DNA of 64,000 nt from contig OX421962.1 in NCBI GenBank assembly GCA_949128115.1, positions 99,478,836 through 99,542,835 of the forward strand. Reading direction: 5' to 3'. Of the stretch, positions 1 through 9,946 are shown one piece after another. The translations under genes and the position numbers were made by a program. The stretch's first letter is position 1. Every line of letters starts with the position of its first letter. The stretch is from Anaspis maculata (Eukaryota; Arthropoda; Insecta; Coleoptera; Scraptiidae). The notes under the pieces were generated by a model. The model ran no database searches and had not been told where the DNA came from. It saw only the letters and a list, made by a program, of their open reading frames with translations.

Positions 1-770
1 TGTCTAAGCTTATCTTTCTAAAAAGGACAAGAACAAACACGGTAACTTGCTTGATTTTAAGCGTACATTTTAGTAAATAAAGTAGATAACCAATTATCCT
101 AAATTTTAAAATTTTGAATTTGACATATAATCACAGCTGTAACTACAGTTGAATTTCGACCTTTGACCTTAATACAATTTGTTTCATTTTAAATTTTCTG
201 TCAATAGTAACTATTGTAATATATATATATTGAAGCGTTCATTTTTCTTATCTCTATTAGGTAGTTTTGCATAAATTAGTCTTTCAGTGCTTTGCTTAGT
301 ACTCTTTTACTCTTTTGAAGTAATTAACAATTGTTATAAATTTCTTTCCGTGTAAATCATTTCACTTGTGTACATTTCTTTTTTGGTGAAATAAACAAAT
401 CTAATTTTGGGGTAAAACTGTTTGCAAATTATTTCGGTCAGGCCAGAGAAGAGCAAATAAGAACTTTTGGTTAGTCAGTCTGTCAGCAGTTACTGAGATT
501 AAAGTGAGTTAAGTCAGCGTAAGTATTTTTGGTTTATTTCGTGATTTTGGTGCTGAAACTTGAACTGAGCTGCTTAACTTTTGTTTTTTTGTTTTTTTTT
601 TGTTTTGTAAAAGTATTTCCATCTTTAAAAATCTGACTTACTGCAGAGTAAAATCACGTGGCGCCTATAAAAAGAATCTTAACCCAGCCCTTCTCCATTG
701 CAGCTGGCCGGCCTCTGCAGTAACTTTAACTTTAGATTAAATTTTACAGAAAACTAATATTAGGGTCACA
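1..770 (+). repeat. 5' LTR, 3'-most 770 bp
   Basis: This segment is repeated at 7,194-7,963 without any length change, and I saw no mismatch when reading the two copies side by side. It ends in GGGTCACA, which pairs imperfectly with the TGTTAC start of the 3' LTR, the usual TG...CA form. The 3'-most part carries a TATA-like box. Confidence 0.93.
666..674 (+). promoter_or_regulatory. TATA box of the LTR promoter
   Basis: TATAAAAAG lies about 100 bp before the LTR end, which would start transcription near position 695-700 and leave only a short R-U5 part of about 70 bp. The same box occurs at 7,859-7,867 in the 3' LTR. The start site itself is inferred from spacing. Confidence 0.55.
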
Positions 771-775
771 ATTTT

Positions 776-790
776 TGGCACCCAACGTGG
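776..790 (+). other. Primer binding site, lysine-tRNA type
   Basis: TGGCACCCAACGTGG starts five bases after the LTR end. It differs by one base from the TGGCGCCCAACGTGG site that pairs with the 3' end of insect tRNA-Lys, as used by several gypsy-type elements. The assignment to tRNA-Lys is from known family practice. Confidence 0.75.
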
Positions 791-1432
791 TAGGCCGTTT
801 GTTGTGTTTTTTTTTCCTCTCTTTTTTTATATTTTTGCTCTTGGTCTTGATCGAATTTGTTTGTGAATTTTTGTTGATGTAATTTGATTTAAATTAGATT
901 GCAAACAGTCTTCCCCAGATTACAGACACAGACATCGGGTGCTCAGAAGGAAAAAAAAAGGGAAAAACTGAATTGCAGCTTAGCTTCTCCACTTCGTCCT
1001 TTCGTGAAATAGGTAGGCACGTGGTGACAATTTTTGTTTTTTTTCCTCAGGTTTGAAGTGATTATTCTGTGGTCACGCGTACTTATTGAAGTTGAATTAT
1101 TTTAATCGACGACTTATACAGGGTGTCCCAGAATTTGAGATTTCCAATTGTTGTTTTGTTTTTTTTTTTAATTAAAACACTGGGTTGAAGATAGATCACA
1201 ACGCTAGTGGTTTTGTACTGTGACGCCTTAACAGTTCTCTCACGGTGAATTTGTTTCAGTGTAGTTGTGAAAGTGTGAAATATTTAAACTTTTCATCGGA
1301 CGTACCTGTTATTAGTGATTGTCATTGTTTATTTTGGCTAAGTTGTGATTGATTTATCTCGTGTTTTTCAATCGGTTTTTTTTTGTAAAGCTTGTTTACC
1401 TGGTTAATTTTTCGTGTTTTTTTTTTGACAAC
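791..1432 (+). other. Untranslated leader of the gypsy element
   Basis: No coding frame is evident. It is rich in T tracts. At 1,118-1,135 it contains a lone TACAGGGTGTCCCAG motif like the ends of the palindromic MITEs elsewhere in the window, but no matching inverted end is found nearby. Confidence 0.6.
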
Positions 1433-2770
1433 ATGGCTCGACGTGTAGACATATACCGCTTAGACAAAGATGAGTTAATCTACGAATTGACGGTTCGAGG
1501 TATAGCCACCGGTACAGTTGATGAAATGCGACCCCGCTTAGTCTTGGCAAAACAATTTGAAAAAGCTGGAGATAGCTTACATTATCCGACTTACCCGTTT
1601 ACTGTTAAAGTGGATTTAGAGGAAGTGACTAAGAAGTTGGATTTCATTTCTACTGCTATAGAAGATTTTGGAGGAGACAGCAAAAGTGGACCGTTTTTGA
1701 AATTGCAGAGCAAGCTTAGTCATGTTTTGAATAGAATAGACAACATTGTGGCAACGAGTGAAGAAGAAAAAAAGACACGAGAAGATCTTCTGGGAAAAGC
1801 CTTGACTTTCATTGACAGATTAAACTCCAAGGGAAATGCTACCCAAGTCCAAGCTCCTCCTCCGAATTTGAACGTGTTGCAGCAGGGAACCTCAGCAATT
1901 GGTAGACCATTGTCAACTTCCTCGCCTAACACGTCTGTCACAAATCAGTCTCAAGCACAGATGATGAAGCCAATCCTTCCCCACAAGTGGAATATAAAGT
2001 TTTGCGGAAGTAAGAAAAGCATGTCCGTCACTGCATTTTTCGAAAGAGTGGAAGAGTTGCGAAAAGCGAGAAATGTCACGCAAGATGTACTTTTGGAATC
2101 TGGGATAGATCTTTTTGAGGGTAGGGCTTATGAATTTTATCGAGATTGCAGAAGCGAAGTCAATTCCTGGGATCAACTTGTACAGTTGTTTAAAGAAGAA
2201 TACCAGCCTGCTTTTTACAGCGAGAAATTACTTGAAGAAATAAAAAGAAGAACTCAAGGACCCGACGAGACCATAGGGACGTACTTCGCTGTGATGTCAA
2301 GATATTTCGAAAGACTTCAGTGTCCTATTACGGAAGAGGCTAGGCTGACCATCCTTTTACGAAATATTTCTCCAGGATACCGGACTCAGTTGGGAGCGCT
2401 GGAAATTTCAAGCATTGCTCAGTTGAAAACGCTGTGCCGCCGAATTGAGGAAAGGATGCAGTCTGTAGATTATGCCCCTGCACCCAGAAGAGGACAGTCC
2501 ATTGAACCAGATCTAGCCTACGTCGGATTGGAAGAATCTGTTGACGCACTTTGTCTCTCCCCTCCATCACAACCTGCCACTAGCGGTATACAGAATAGGA
2601 CGCCACAAGGAAATCAGGATGTAGTTTGTTTCCGATGCAATCTGCCCGGACATCGAGCGATTGGCTGTGCCTTACCGAAGCGGAAGATTTGCTTTAAATG
2701 TAAAAAGGAAGGATTTACAGTTCGGACTTGTCCATCTTGCAACCAGGGAAACGGCGAGCAGCACTTTTAG
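1433..2770 (+). CDS. gag: Gag polyprotein of the gypsy-type element
   Basis: The 445-residue protein would form the retrotransposon's particle and bind its RNA. I chose the ATG at 1,433 because the frame further upstream translates a T-rich leader into unlikely Phe/Val-rich sequence, while MARRVD starts ordinary composition. A helical, charged N-terminal part is followed by a low-complexity linker (residues about 135-180) and a retrotransposon gag core around residues 185-330. The C-terminus carries a CX2CX4HX4C zinc knuckle at residues 399-412. A second knuckle-like motif at 420-433 has Phe in place of the zinc-binding His (CX2CX4FX4C). The stop codon at 2,768-2,770 sits in the stem of a hairpin and overlaps pol, so pol is made by a -1 shift. 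No breaks are seen. Confidence 0.9.
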   Translation: MARRVDIYRLDKDELIYELTVRGIATGTVDEMRPRLVLAKQFEKAGDSLHYPTYPFTVKVDLEEVTKKLDFISTAIEDFGGDSKSGPFLKLQSKLSHVLNRIDNIVATSEEEKKTREDLLGKALTFIDRLNSKGNATQVQAPPPNLNVLQQGTSAIGRPLSTSSPNTSVTNQSQAQMMKPILPHKWNIKFCGSKKSMSVTAFFERVEELRKARNVTQDVLLESGIDLFEGRAYEFYRDCRSEVNSWDQLVQLFKEEYQPAFYSEKLLEEIKRRTQGPDETIGTYFAVMSRYFERLQCPITEEARLTILLRNISPGYRTQLGALEISSIAQLKTLCRRIEERMQSVDYAPAPRRGQSIEPDLAYVGLEESVDALCLSPPSQPATSGIQNRTPQGNQDVVCFRCNLPGHRAIGCALPKRKICFKCKKEGFTVRTCPSCNQGNGEQHF

Positions 2771-2786
2771 GGAGTCGGCCTAAAAG
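2746..2786 (+). promoter_or_regulatory. -1 ribosomal frameshift signal between gag and pol
   Basis: The heptamer G GGA AAC lies at 2,746-2,752 in exactly the right phase for the gag frame (codons GGA at 2,747 and AAC at 2,750). After an 11-nt spacer a perfect 8-bp stem, CTTTTAGG (2,764-2,771) with CCTAAAAG (2,779-2,786), closes a 7-nt loop and buries the gag stop codon. GGGAAAC is a known -1 slippery sequence in retroviral gag overlaps. Shifting here continues directly in the pol frame. Confidence 0.85.
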
Positions 2787-5700
2787 ACAAACGCTTTCAA
2801 ACCCGACAGACCAATATAGACCTATTTTGAATTTTATTTTGGACCATGCTGGACAGGATGAACGACCGTACCTCGAAGTGAATATTTTTGGCCACAAGTT
2901 ATTGGGATTATTGGATTCCGGCGCTTCAAGGACCTTTTTGGGACGAAAAGGCTGGAATTTGCTTAAAAACATTGGAATCCCTTTGGACGTCACTAAGAAA
3001 TCAGTTTGTACCATGGCCAATGGAGAGAAGGCTCAGAGTATTGGTGTAATGGAGTTGCCGATTCGTCTGAGGGGTCGATTGAAGATTGTAAGCGTCGTAG
3101 TATTGCCAGAGTTGCCGCATTTTTTGATTTTGGGTTACGACTTTTGGGTTGTTATGGGTGTTGTGCCGGACTTGCGCAATAATGAATGGCATTTTGCTAC
3201 TGAAGCTTCGATTTGCTCCTTGGAAGACGAACCGTCACAGACCATACTTTCCCCTACGGAAACGGAACGCCTTGCCGAAATTGTCTCCAGGAACAAAAAT
3301 CTGATGGGCGAAAATCTTGGATGTACAGTATTGACGGAGCATAGGATTGTGACCAAATCGGAACCTATCCGACAGAGGTACTACCGGGTGTCACCGGTAA
3401 TGCAAGAATATATTGACGCAGAATTGGGAGAAATGTTGAAAATGGGCGTTATCGAGCCTAGTAGCAGTCCGTGGGCTTCGCCAATCGTGCTCGTGAAGAA
3501 GAAAAATACAGACAAGCTACGATTCTGCGTCGATTATAGAAAGCTTAATGCGGTGACAGACCGAGACAGCTACCCCCTCCCGTTGGTATCGGATACCTTG
3601 GACAAACTTAAAGACGCGAAATACTTGTCAAGCCTGGACATAAAAAGTGCATATTGGCAGGTGCCAATTGAAGAGAAATCTCGGCCATTAACAGCTTTTA
3701 TAGTACCCAACCGTGGTTTGTTCCAGTTCAGAAGAATGCCCTTCGGGCTTCATAATGCACCAGCGACCTGGCAACGTTTGATGGACACAGTTTTGGGGCC
3801 GGAACTTGAGCCACATGTCTTTGTGTATCTTGACGATGTTGTAATTATCACTCAGACATTTGAACAGCACCTTGAAGTTTTGGAGATGGTTTTTAACAGG
3901 TTGAGGAAAGCAAACGTGACAGTCAGCTGGGATAAATGCCAATTTTGCAGGCCCGAGATGAAATATCTCGGCTATGTGGTTGACAGAAGAGGATTGCGGG
4001 TTGACCCTGACAAAGTCAAATCAATGCTGGAATTGCCAAGGCCACGATCGGTCACCGAGGTTCGACGAGTAGTGGGGAGTTTTTCTTGGTACCGACGATT
4101 CGTTCCGGAATTTGCATCAATAGTCGCTCCGATCACTGCTCTCACCAAGAAAAATAAAAAGTTTGTCTGGACCTCCGACTGTGAAGGATCGTTTGCGAAG
4201 ATAAAAGAACTGTTGGTCGCTGCCCCAATTCTCAGTTGTCCCGACTATACCAAAGAATTTCACATTCAAACGGACGCATCCGGCTTCGGAATTGGCGCCG
4301 TCCTTACCCAGCCTCACCCGGAAGGTGAAAAGGTAATCTCTTATCTCAGCAGATCTCTTACTCGAGCCGAGAGAAACTTCACAACCACTGAGCGTGAATG
4401 CTTAGCCGTGGTATGGGCAGTCCAAAAGCTTCGACCCTACATCGAAGGGGTTCCATTCACGGTGGTGACAGACCATTACAGTCTGAAATGGTTGAATAAT
4501 TTGCAGGACCCTAGTGGGAGACTCGCCAGGTGGGCGGTAAAGTTGCAACAACATCGCTTCAATATTATTCACCGGAAAGGGAAAGACTTGGTTGTTCCAG
4601 ATTTGCTTTCGAGGGCTGTTCCCATAGTAGATGCCGTAGAGGTTGCGAAAACGCCCGATGTAGTACATGATAAATGGTACGCGAAGATGCTCGATGATGT
4701 TGCGAAGTTTCCATTGAAATATATGAAATGGCGAATTGCTGATGGAAGGCTTTTTAAATACGTCAAACAGGACTATCCGGATTTGATCTCCTCGAGTGGT
4801 GATTGGTGGAAGATTGTCGTCCCAAAGGAAGACCGACGCAAGCTTATCGTATCAGCTCATGACCCGCCGACGTCAGGTCACCTGGGTGTGTACAAGACCT
4901 ATTCAAGACTCGGCGAGAAATACTTTTGGCCTAAGATGCGTCAAGATGTATCATCCTATGTTGGAAAATGTCAGATTTGTGCCCAATATAAAAACGACCC
5001 TCAAGGAGCGAAGGACCACATGTTGTCACATAATAAACCTAGTCGTCCTTGGGAGATGGTTTCTACAGATCTGATGGGGCCGCTGCCGAGATCGCTGAAG
5101 GGCAATACAGTCATTCTTGTCATCACAGATTATCTTAGCAAGTTCTCCTTGGTCTTTCCGCTGCGAAAGGGAACAACGAAACAGATTATTTGTAAATTGG
5201 AAGAAACCTTTCTGACGTTCGGTGTTCCCAGACTACTATTGTGCGATAACGGGCCACAGTATCGAAGCAGGGACTTTCAGAGGTTTATGAACGAATATAA
5301 GTGCAATGTTAAGTATAATGCGAATTATCACCCGAGGGCGAACCCTACGGAGAGACAGAATCGAACGCTTAAGACTATGCTCGCTACCTACGTCCACGAG
5401 AATCATCGTAACTGGGATTCGCAGATAGATAAGTTGGCCTGTGCTCTGCGAACCGCCAGACAAGAAACAACTCGTGTTACGCCATACTTCGTAAATTTTG
5501 GAAGAAATATGTGTTTGTCAGGCGAGGATTATAGAAATGAAAGTCTTTTGAAGAACGAGGATGGAACTCAAACGACAGAGGTCAGCAGAAACGAAGCGTT
5601 CAGGAAACTGTTTGATGTGGTTAAGAGGAGACTTGAAACGGCAGCCAAGAAGAGTGTCCAGCGTTACAATTTTAGAAGAAGACATGAAGAGTACCTTCCG

Positions 5701-5904
5701 AACCAGTTGGTGTGGCGTAAAAACTATGTACTATCAGATGCTGCCAAATACTTCTCCAAGAAATTAGCTCCAAAATTCGTGGGACCTTTTCAGATACATC
5801 GTAGAGTATCACCATGGACCTATGAGCTCACAGACAAAGACGGAAATTCGAAAGGTACATGGCATGCGAAGGACCTGAAGTCAGGACCTTCTGAACAGGA
5901 TTAA
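2752..5904 (+). CDS. pol: Pol polyprotein: protease, reverse transcriptase, RNase H, integrase
   Basis: This frame is -1 to gag and is entered by frameshifting at 2,752; it is open from 2,704. Residues below count from the ATG at 2,728. The aspartic protease shows DSGA at 63-66. Reverse transcriptase shows the LRFCVDYRKLN and LDIKSAYWQ blocks, MPFGL, and the catalytic YLDD with aspartates 369-370. RNase H follows with TDAS, an ERE box and TDHYSLKWL. Integrase has an HHCC finger ending in CQIC, the catalytic triad Asp781, Asp840 and Glu875 (34 residues between the last two), and a GPF module near the C-terminus. All key residues are present and there is no stop or frameshift, so the enzyme set looks functional. 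The protein copies element RNA and inserts the DNA into the host genome. Confidence 0.95.
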   Translation, partial: RRAALLGSRPKRQTLSNPTDQYRPILNFILDHAGQDERPYLEVNIFGHKLLGLLDSGASRTFLGRKGWNLLKNIGIPLDVTKKSVCTMANGEKAQSIGVMELPIRLRGRLKIVSVVVLPELPHFLILGYDFWVVMGVVPDLRNNEWHFATEASICSLEDEPSQTILSPTETERLAEIVSRNKNLMGENLGCTVLTEHRIVTKSEPIRQRYYRVSPVMQEYIDAELGEMLKMGVIEPSSSPWASPIVLVKKKNTDKLRFCVDYRKLNAVTDRDSYPLPLVSDTLDKLKDAKYLSSLDIKSAYWQVPIEEKSRPLTAFIVPNRGLFQFRRMPFGLHNAPATWQRLMDTVLGPELEPHVFVYLDDVVIITQTFEQHLEVLEMVFNRLRKANVTVSWDKCQFCRPEMKYLGYVVDRRGLRVDPDKVKSMLELPRPRSVTEVRRVVGSFSWYRRFVPEFASIVAPITALTKKNKKFVWTSDCEGSFAKIKELLVAAPILSCPDYTKEFHIQTDASGFGIGAVLTQPHPEGEKVISYLSRSLTRAERNFTTTERECLAVVWAVQKLRPYIEGVPFTVVTDHYSLKWLNNLQDPSGRLARWAVKLQQHRFNIIHRKGKDLVVPDLLSRAVPIVDAVEVAKTPDVVHDKWYAKMLDDVAKFPLKYMKWRIADGRLFKYVKQDYPDLISSSGDWWKIVVPKEDRRKLIVSAHDPPTSGHLGVYKTYSRLGEKYFWPKMRQDVSSYVGKCQICAQYKNDPQGAKDHMLSHNKPSRPWEMVSTDLMGPLPRSLKGNTVILVITDYLSKFSLVFPLRKGTTKQIICKLEETFLTFGVPRLLLCDNGPQYRSRDFQRFMNEYKCNVKYNANYHPRANPTERQNRTLKTMLATYVHENHRNWDSQIDKLACALRTARQETTRVTPYFVNFGRNMCLSGEDYRNESLLKNEDGTQTTEVSRNEAFRKLFDVVKRRLETAAKKSVQRYNFRRRHEEYLPNQLVWRKNYVLSDAAKYFSKKLAPKFVGPFQIHRRVSPWTYELTDKDGNSKGTWHAKDLKSGPSEQD

Positions 5905-5924
5905 CCTATGAGGTTAATCGTCTT

Positions 5925-5937
5925 GAAGAAAGGGGGG
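5925..5937 (+). other. Polypurine tract
   Basis: GAAGAAAGGGGGG lies three bases before the LTR start TGTTAC at 5,941 and 20 bp after the pol stop. It is the expected primer for second-strand synthesis and fixes the 3' LTR boundary. Confidence 0.85.
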
Positions 5938-5940
5938 AAT

Positions 5941-7963
5941 TGTTACGATCGAATTTTACCTACGATTTGTATGCTTCATTTTGTGGTGTTGCTTTTCTTT
6001 CCTCTTTTTCCTTTTTATTCTTTAATTTCTGAATTTCATTGTAGCCGTGCTTAGAGAGTAATTTTCCTATTTTATTCGATTCCAAAAAGAAATCGCTGCG
6101 ATATTTTCTTATCAGCGCAAAAAGGCAGCTGAAGAACGACCGCAAATTTTATTGCGTTTTTTTGTGGAGTTCAGATCGAGTTCGAGCGTAGACCAAATCG
6201 CTAGTTTCGTCGGTATTTCTGGTCAGGTGTTCTTGAAAATTATCCTTTGTGTGTTAAAAGGATCCAGGAATTACTGGGAATAAATCAAGAAGACCGTTTG
6301 GCAAAACTTTCAGTCCGCTGTTTTGAATTTGCTGGTTTTGTGGAAAGTGCCTTCCTCCGGGGATTAAGGATCAGATTTGACGAAACCTGCCTGCAAGAAT
6401 TTGGCTTCATTTAAAACCTAGAGGCTTTTCTACGTGTCGATCTCGTTTTCACTATGAAAAAAACCCTCTTGTGAAGGTAATGTGTGCAAATTATATTTCT
6501 CTGGAAGTTGCTGCAGTGAATTTTTTTTGTTATTTTTAGAGTTTTCAAGACCTGGAGGCTTTCTTTCATCAAATATCTCGTTTACTTACCGGCGTCTTGA
6601 TAAACCCCTGCGAGAGGTAATAGGAAATAGCTTCTCCTTTGGAGTTACTACAATTTTATTTATTTTTAGGGTTTTCTTTTTGGGTTTTGTTTTTGTGTTG
6701 TTTTGACAATCGTTGTGCTGCCGTCTGATTGGCTTCGTTGTGATTCCGGAGCTACCGGTGGAATTGTGTTGGATTTTAAACATCTGGGCACCTTCTTTTC
6801 TTTGGAACGGTCGGAGCTAAAGAGAACTGGACTGTGTACCTACCTCTGGCTTCGCCGCCGTCGAGTCGTCTGAGCATCGTCAAGCTGAGTTGCATGAAAG
6901 ATTTTTGAGCACTATTTAATAAAAATTGACTACCTACCTTTTCAATTAAGATATTATACATATATATTTATTCCGATTTGCTGCTAAATTCTTAGCGAGA
7001 GAGAGACAGAGATCTTATTAAGGTCTGGTCAGAGTGTTTAATTAACATAAGAGTGACTTTTGGGTACGATTGAATTTTTTTTGTAAAGATTTTAATGATA
7101 ATTGGTTGTTAATTTGCTAAAAGTCAAATCGAAAAATTACAGTTTTATATTAGATAAACTCAGCGTGGCACGTTAGGTTTTTTTTGCACTTCTTGTCTAA
7201 GCTTATCTTTCTAAAAAGGACAAGAACAAACACGGTAACTTGCTTGATTTTAAGCGTACATTTTAGTAAATAAAGTAGATAACCAATTATCCTAAATTTT
7301 AAAATTTTGAATTTGACATATAATCACAGCTGTAACTACAGTTGAATTTCGACCTTTGACCTTAATACAATTTGTTTCATTTTAAATTTTCTGTCAATAG
7401 TAACTATTGTAATATATATATATTGAAGCGTTCATTTTTCTTATCTCTATTAGGTAGTTTTGCATAAATTAGTCTTTCAGTGCTTTGCTTAGTACTCTTT
7501 TACTCTTTTGAAGTAATTAACAATTGTTATAAATTTCTTTCCGTGTAAATCATTTCACTTGTGTACATTTCTTTTTTGGTGAAATAAACAAATCTAATTT
7601 TGGGGTAAAACTGTTTGCAAATTATTTCGGTCAGGCCAGAGAAGAGCAAATAAGAACTTTTGGTTAGTCAGTCTGTCAGCAGTTACTGAGATTAAAGTGA
7701 GTTAAGTCAGCGTAAGTATTTTTGGTTTATTTCGTGATTTTGGTGCTGAAACTTGAACTGAGCTGCTTAACTTTTGTTTTTTTGTTTTTTTTTTGTTTTG
7801 TAAAAGTATTTCCATCTTTAAAAATCTGACTTACTGCAGAGTAAAATCACGTGGCGCCTATAAAAAGAATCTTAACCCAGCCCTTCTCCATTGCAGCTGG
7901 CCGGCCTCTGCAGTAACTTTAACTTTAGATTAAATTTTACAGAAAACTAATATTAGGGTCACA
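5941..7963 (+). repeat. 3' LTR, complete, about 2,023 bp
   Basis: It runs from TGTTAC just after the polypurine tract to GTCACA at 7,963. The last 770 bp match bases 1-770. Short open frames inside it (for example 6,482-6,706) show no family features. Flanking sequence on the right begins TCTTG; the left target copy lies outside the window, so no duplication can be confirmed. Confidence 0.9.
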
Positions 7964-7984
7964 TCTTGTTAAAAGAGACTTCAA

Positions 7985-8290
7985 GTTCTTCTCTAAATAT
8001 AACTTCCTATATGTATTGATGTATTTTGATAAGAATACAAGTACTTGTCCGCGTGTCATAACTTAATAGATCCAGCCGGCTTCTGAAATGCAGCACTCCA
8101 TCGGCGATGTCGCGCCACACTAAAATTTTATTACTTATTATTGTAATTGTTCACCATTATTTTGTCAAGATTTTCCAAGGTTCGAGCTCCTAGGTCATAA
8201 CGCTACCCACTGGAGTAGAAATTTTTCGCAAAAATCCTTCTCTCTAGGAGACCCTGTGATGGACGGACATAGCAACGACATAAGCAAAAG
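7985..8290 (-). repeat. Dispersed repeat, copy 1 (minus orientation)
   Basis: Read on the minus strand this segment matches 32,630-32,930 on the plus strand: shared blocks include TTTTTGCGAAAAATTT, TGCATTTCAGAAGCCGGC and TTATATTTAGAGAA. The copy starts near GGACGGAC, the same tetranucleotide that forms a long run beside the 32.6-kb copy. No coding capacity is seen. Confidence 0.7.
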
Positions 8291-8584
8291 CGTTGCAAAG
8301 TTTTTGGTCTGGATCGAAGACGATAAACGTTATGATAAGCTGTGTTGCTGTGTACAAAAAAAAACCTTTAAAAACTTTCACGTGCCTAATTTAAATTCCA
8401 TTTAATGTTAGTTTCACAAAATGATTGTTTTATAGGCAATGTAGATGGAATTGTCGCTGCCTAAAATTATTGACAAATAAGTTTTGTGACTTTAGGAATT
8501 TTACAACATGGACGTATCCACATCAACACCTTGAAGAAGTTAGGGACATATTGAAATAATTTGTTTCCCGAAGACGTTTTCAGA

Positions 8585-9465
8585 ATGAGTCCTCCAGGTA
8601 TGTAGGACGACATGGGCAATATTCTCTTCCCAAGAAGTTAATTATGGAATTCGATTGATTTTTTTTCAGAGAATATGGTTGATCTCGTGGTTGACGTACA
8701 GACGGAACACAATGAGGACCCATCAGAAAGTGAGAGCTGTTGGCACGAGTGTCGAGAAGACTCTGACACCGAAAGTTTTCACTCAAGCGTAAGTGAAGGC
8801 CCAATCGAGAACGAGCACCGGGATGAAATTGAGAACCATCTCAGAGTAGACGACATATCACTACAAAGTAAGCAAATGTTAACTGCCCGGACTCAGTTAT
8901 GATGTACCCAATTGTTTTGATTCACACTCCAGATATTTTGCTAAGGCTTATTGGGAATCGTAGGGATGAGGGCATTCCGATTCGAAGACATTTTACGACA
9001 ATCACGGTATATTGTGAGGCTCCCCTCGGCCTATCGTGGACGATCGTTGCCCTCCTCATGGCCTTACTTGCATCTTCAAGATACTCTCCCACTGATGTCA
9101 TTCTCATAGTGTTTTGTGTGCTTCAAGTCCTCGTTCAAGTCCCATATATTTCCGATGCCATGGAATTCGAATTATTCATCTTACGTAAGATCAGGTTGCT
9201 GCCGGAAGGAAGAACATTATCTACTTATGTATTATATAAATTGATATGTTATTCAACATATTTTCTTGATATTTCTCTGTATGTTCTGTGTTACTATCTT
9301 TTGTTGTTGTCTAGGCGACTTATCGTTTTTCTGATTGCTATTTTTGTACTTGTTTGGTGCAGAATATCTTGGGATTATAACCGCGAAACATTGATGTACA
9401 ATTGGGATATCAATCCTGTGAATTCAGGAAGTAAGTATCAATATTCACTTCTACAGGGTGTATGA
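8585..9465 (+). CDS. Spliced gene for an acidic, four-membrane-segment protein (unrecognised)
   Basis: I do not recognise this gene. Three exons join in frame: 8,585-8,597, 8,670-8,867 and 8,933-9,465. Introns are 72 and 65 nt, with GTATGT...TTTTTTTTCAG and GTAAGC...CTCCAG borders, both phase 1. The predicted protein has 247 residues. The first 70 are acidic and rich in Ser and Glu. The rest holds hydrophobic stretches at about 105-119, 124-143, 169-196 and 199-213, so an integral membrane protein with a cytosolic acidic tail is likely. There is no N-terminal signal peptide. The 3' end is uncertain: a strong donor GTAAGT occurs at 9,433, so the true last exon may lie further on and the tail SKYQYSLLQGV may be intron read-through. 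It sits 620 bp after the gypsy 3' LTR. Confidence 0.6.
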
Positions 9466-9946
9466 AGTCTTGAGATCAAAAATTGATCTGGTTAGATTTA
9501 TAGAGGGTCACAAGTAAAACATTCTGCAGTGATAGTTTTTGAAAAAAGTATTCATTCATCTATCCAGCTGTGAAGCTAAATTTTTTGTTTTTGAAAAATT
9601 ATGTTTTGTGAACGGTCGAAGAAACTTATCAAGATCGTCTACCAGCCTGTCAAATTCATACAGAATATAACCAGTTACGAAGGAGTTATGGCGGATTTCT
9701 ATTTTTAGCAAATTGTCTTCTCGAATAACGATCTTTGTATCTTAAACGCCACGAGTGGAAATTCAGTCAAATTTGACACGTAAGTGACATATCTCCGTTA
9801 AAGCTGTATTACACATTACACTACACAATATCTTGTACAATTTCTTGTACAATTTCTTGAACCATCTGCCAAAATAGTGTCAAAAAACAATGAACTTGAT
9901 TGTTGATTTGACGGACTGTTCAAGAAATTGTGCAGTGAATTACAGC
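9466..9946. other. Intergenic; short tandem repeat only
   Basis: No gene is seen. At 9,828-9,866 the unit TTGTACAATTTC is repeated about three times and its inverse-like form (TTCAAGAAATTGTGC) follows at 9,919-9,934. Confidence 0.5.

Larger units (their letters stand above)
1..7963 (+). mobile_element. Ty3/gypsy-type LTR retrotransposon, intact gag and pol, 5' end outside window
   Basis: Bases 1-770 recur at 7,194-7,963 with a constant offset of 7,193, so they are the inner part of one LTR. The polypurine tract at 5,925-5,937 followed by TGTTACGATCG at 5,941 marks the true start of the 3' LTR. The LTR is therefore about 2,023 bp and the 5' copy begins about 1,253 bp upstream of the window. 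The order is LTR, primer binding site, leader, gag, pol (protease, reverse transcriptase, RNase H, integrase), polypurine tract, LTR. No env-like frame is present. Long LTRs plus a lysine-tRNA-type primer site recall the Osvaldo/Ulysses group of gypsy elements; that placement is an inference. Open frames and visually identical LTR parts suggest a recent insertion. Confidence 0.93.

Noticed and set aside
1118..1135. TACAGGGTGTCCCAG in the gypsy leader as a MITE end
   Set aside because: No inverse partner lies within the element, so I treat it as chance or a relic.
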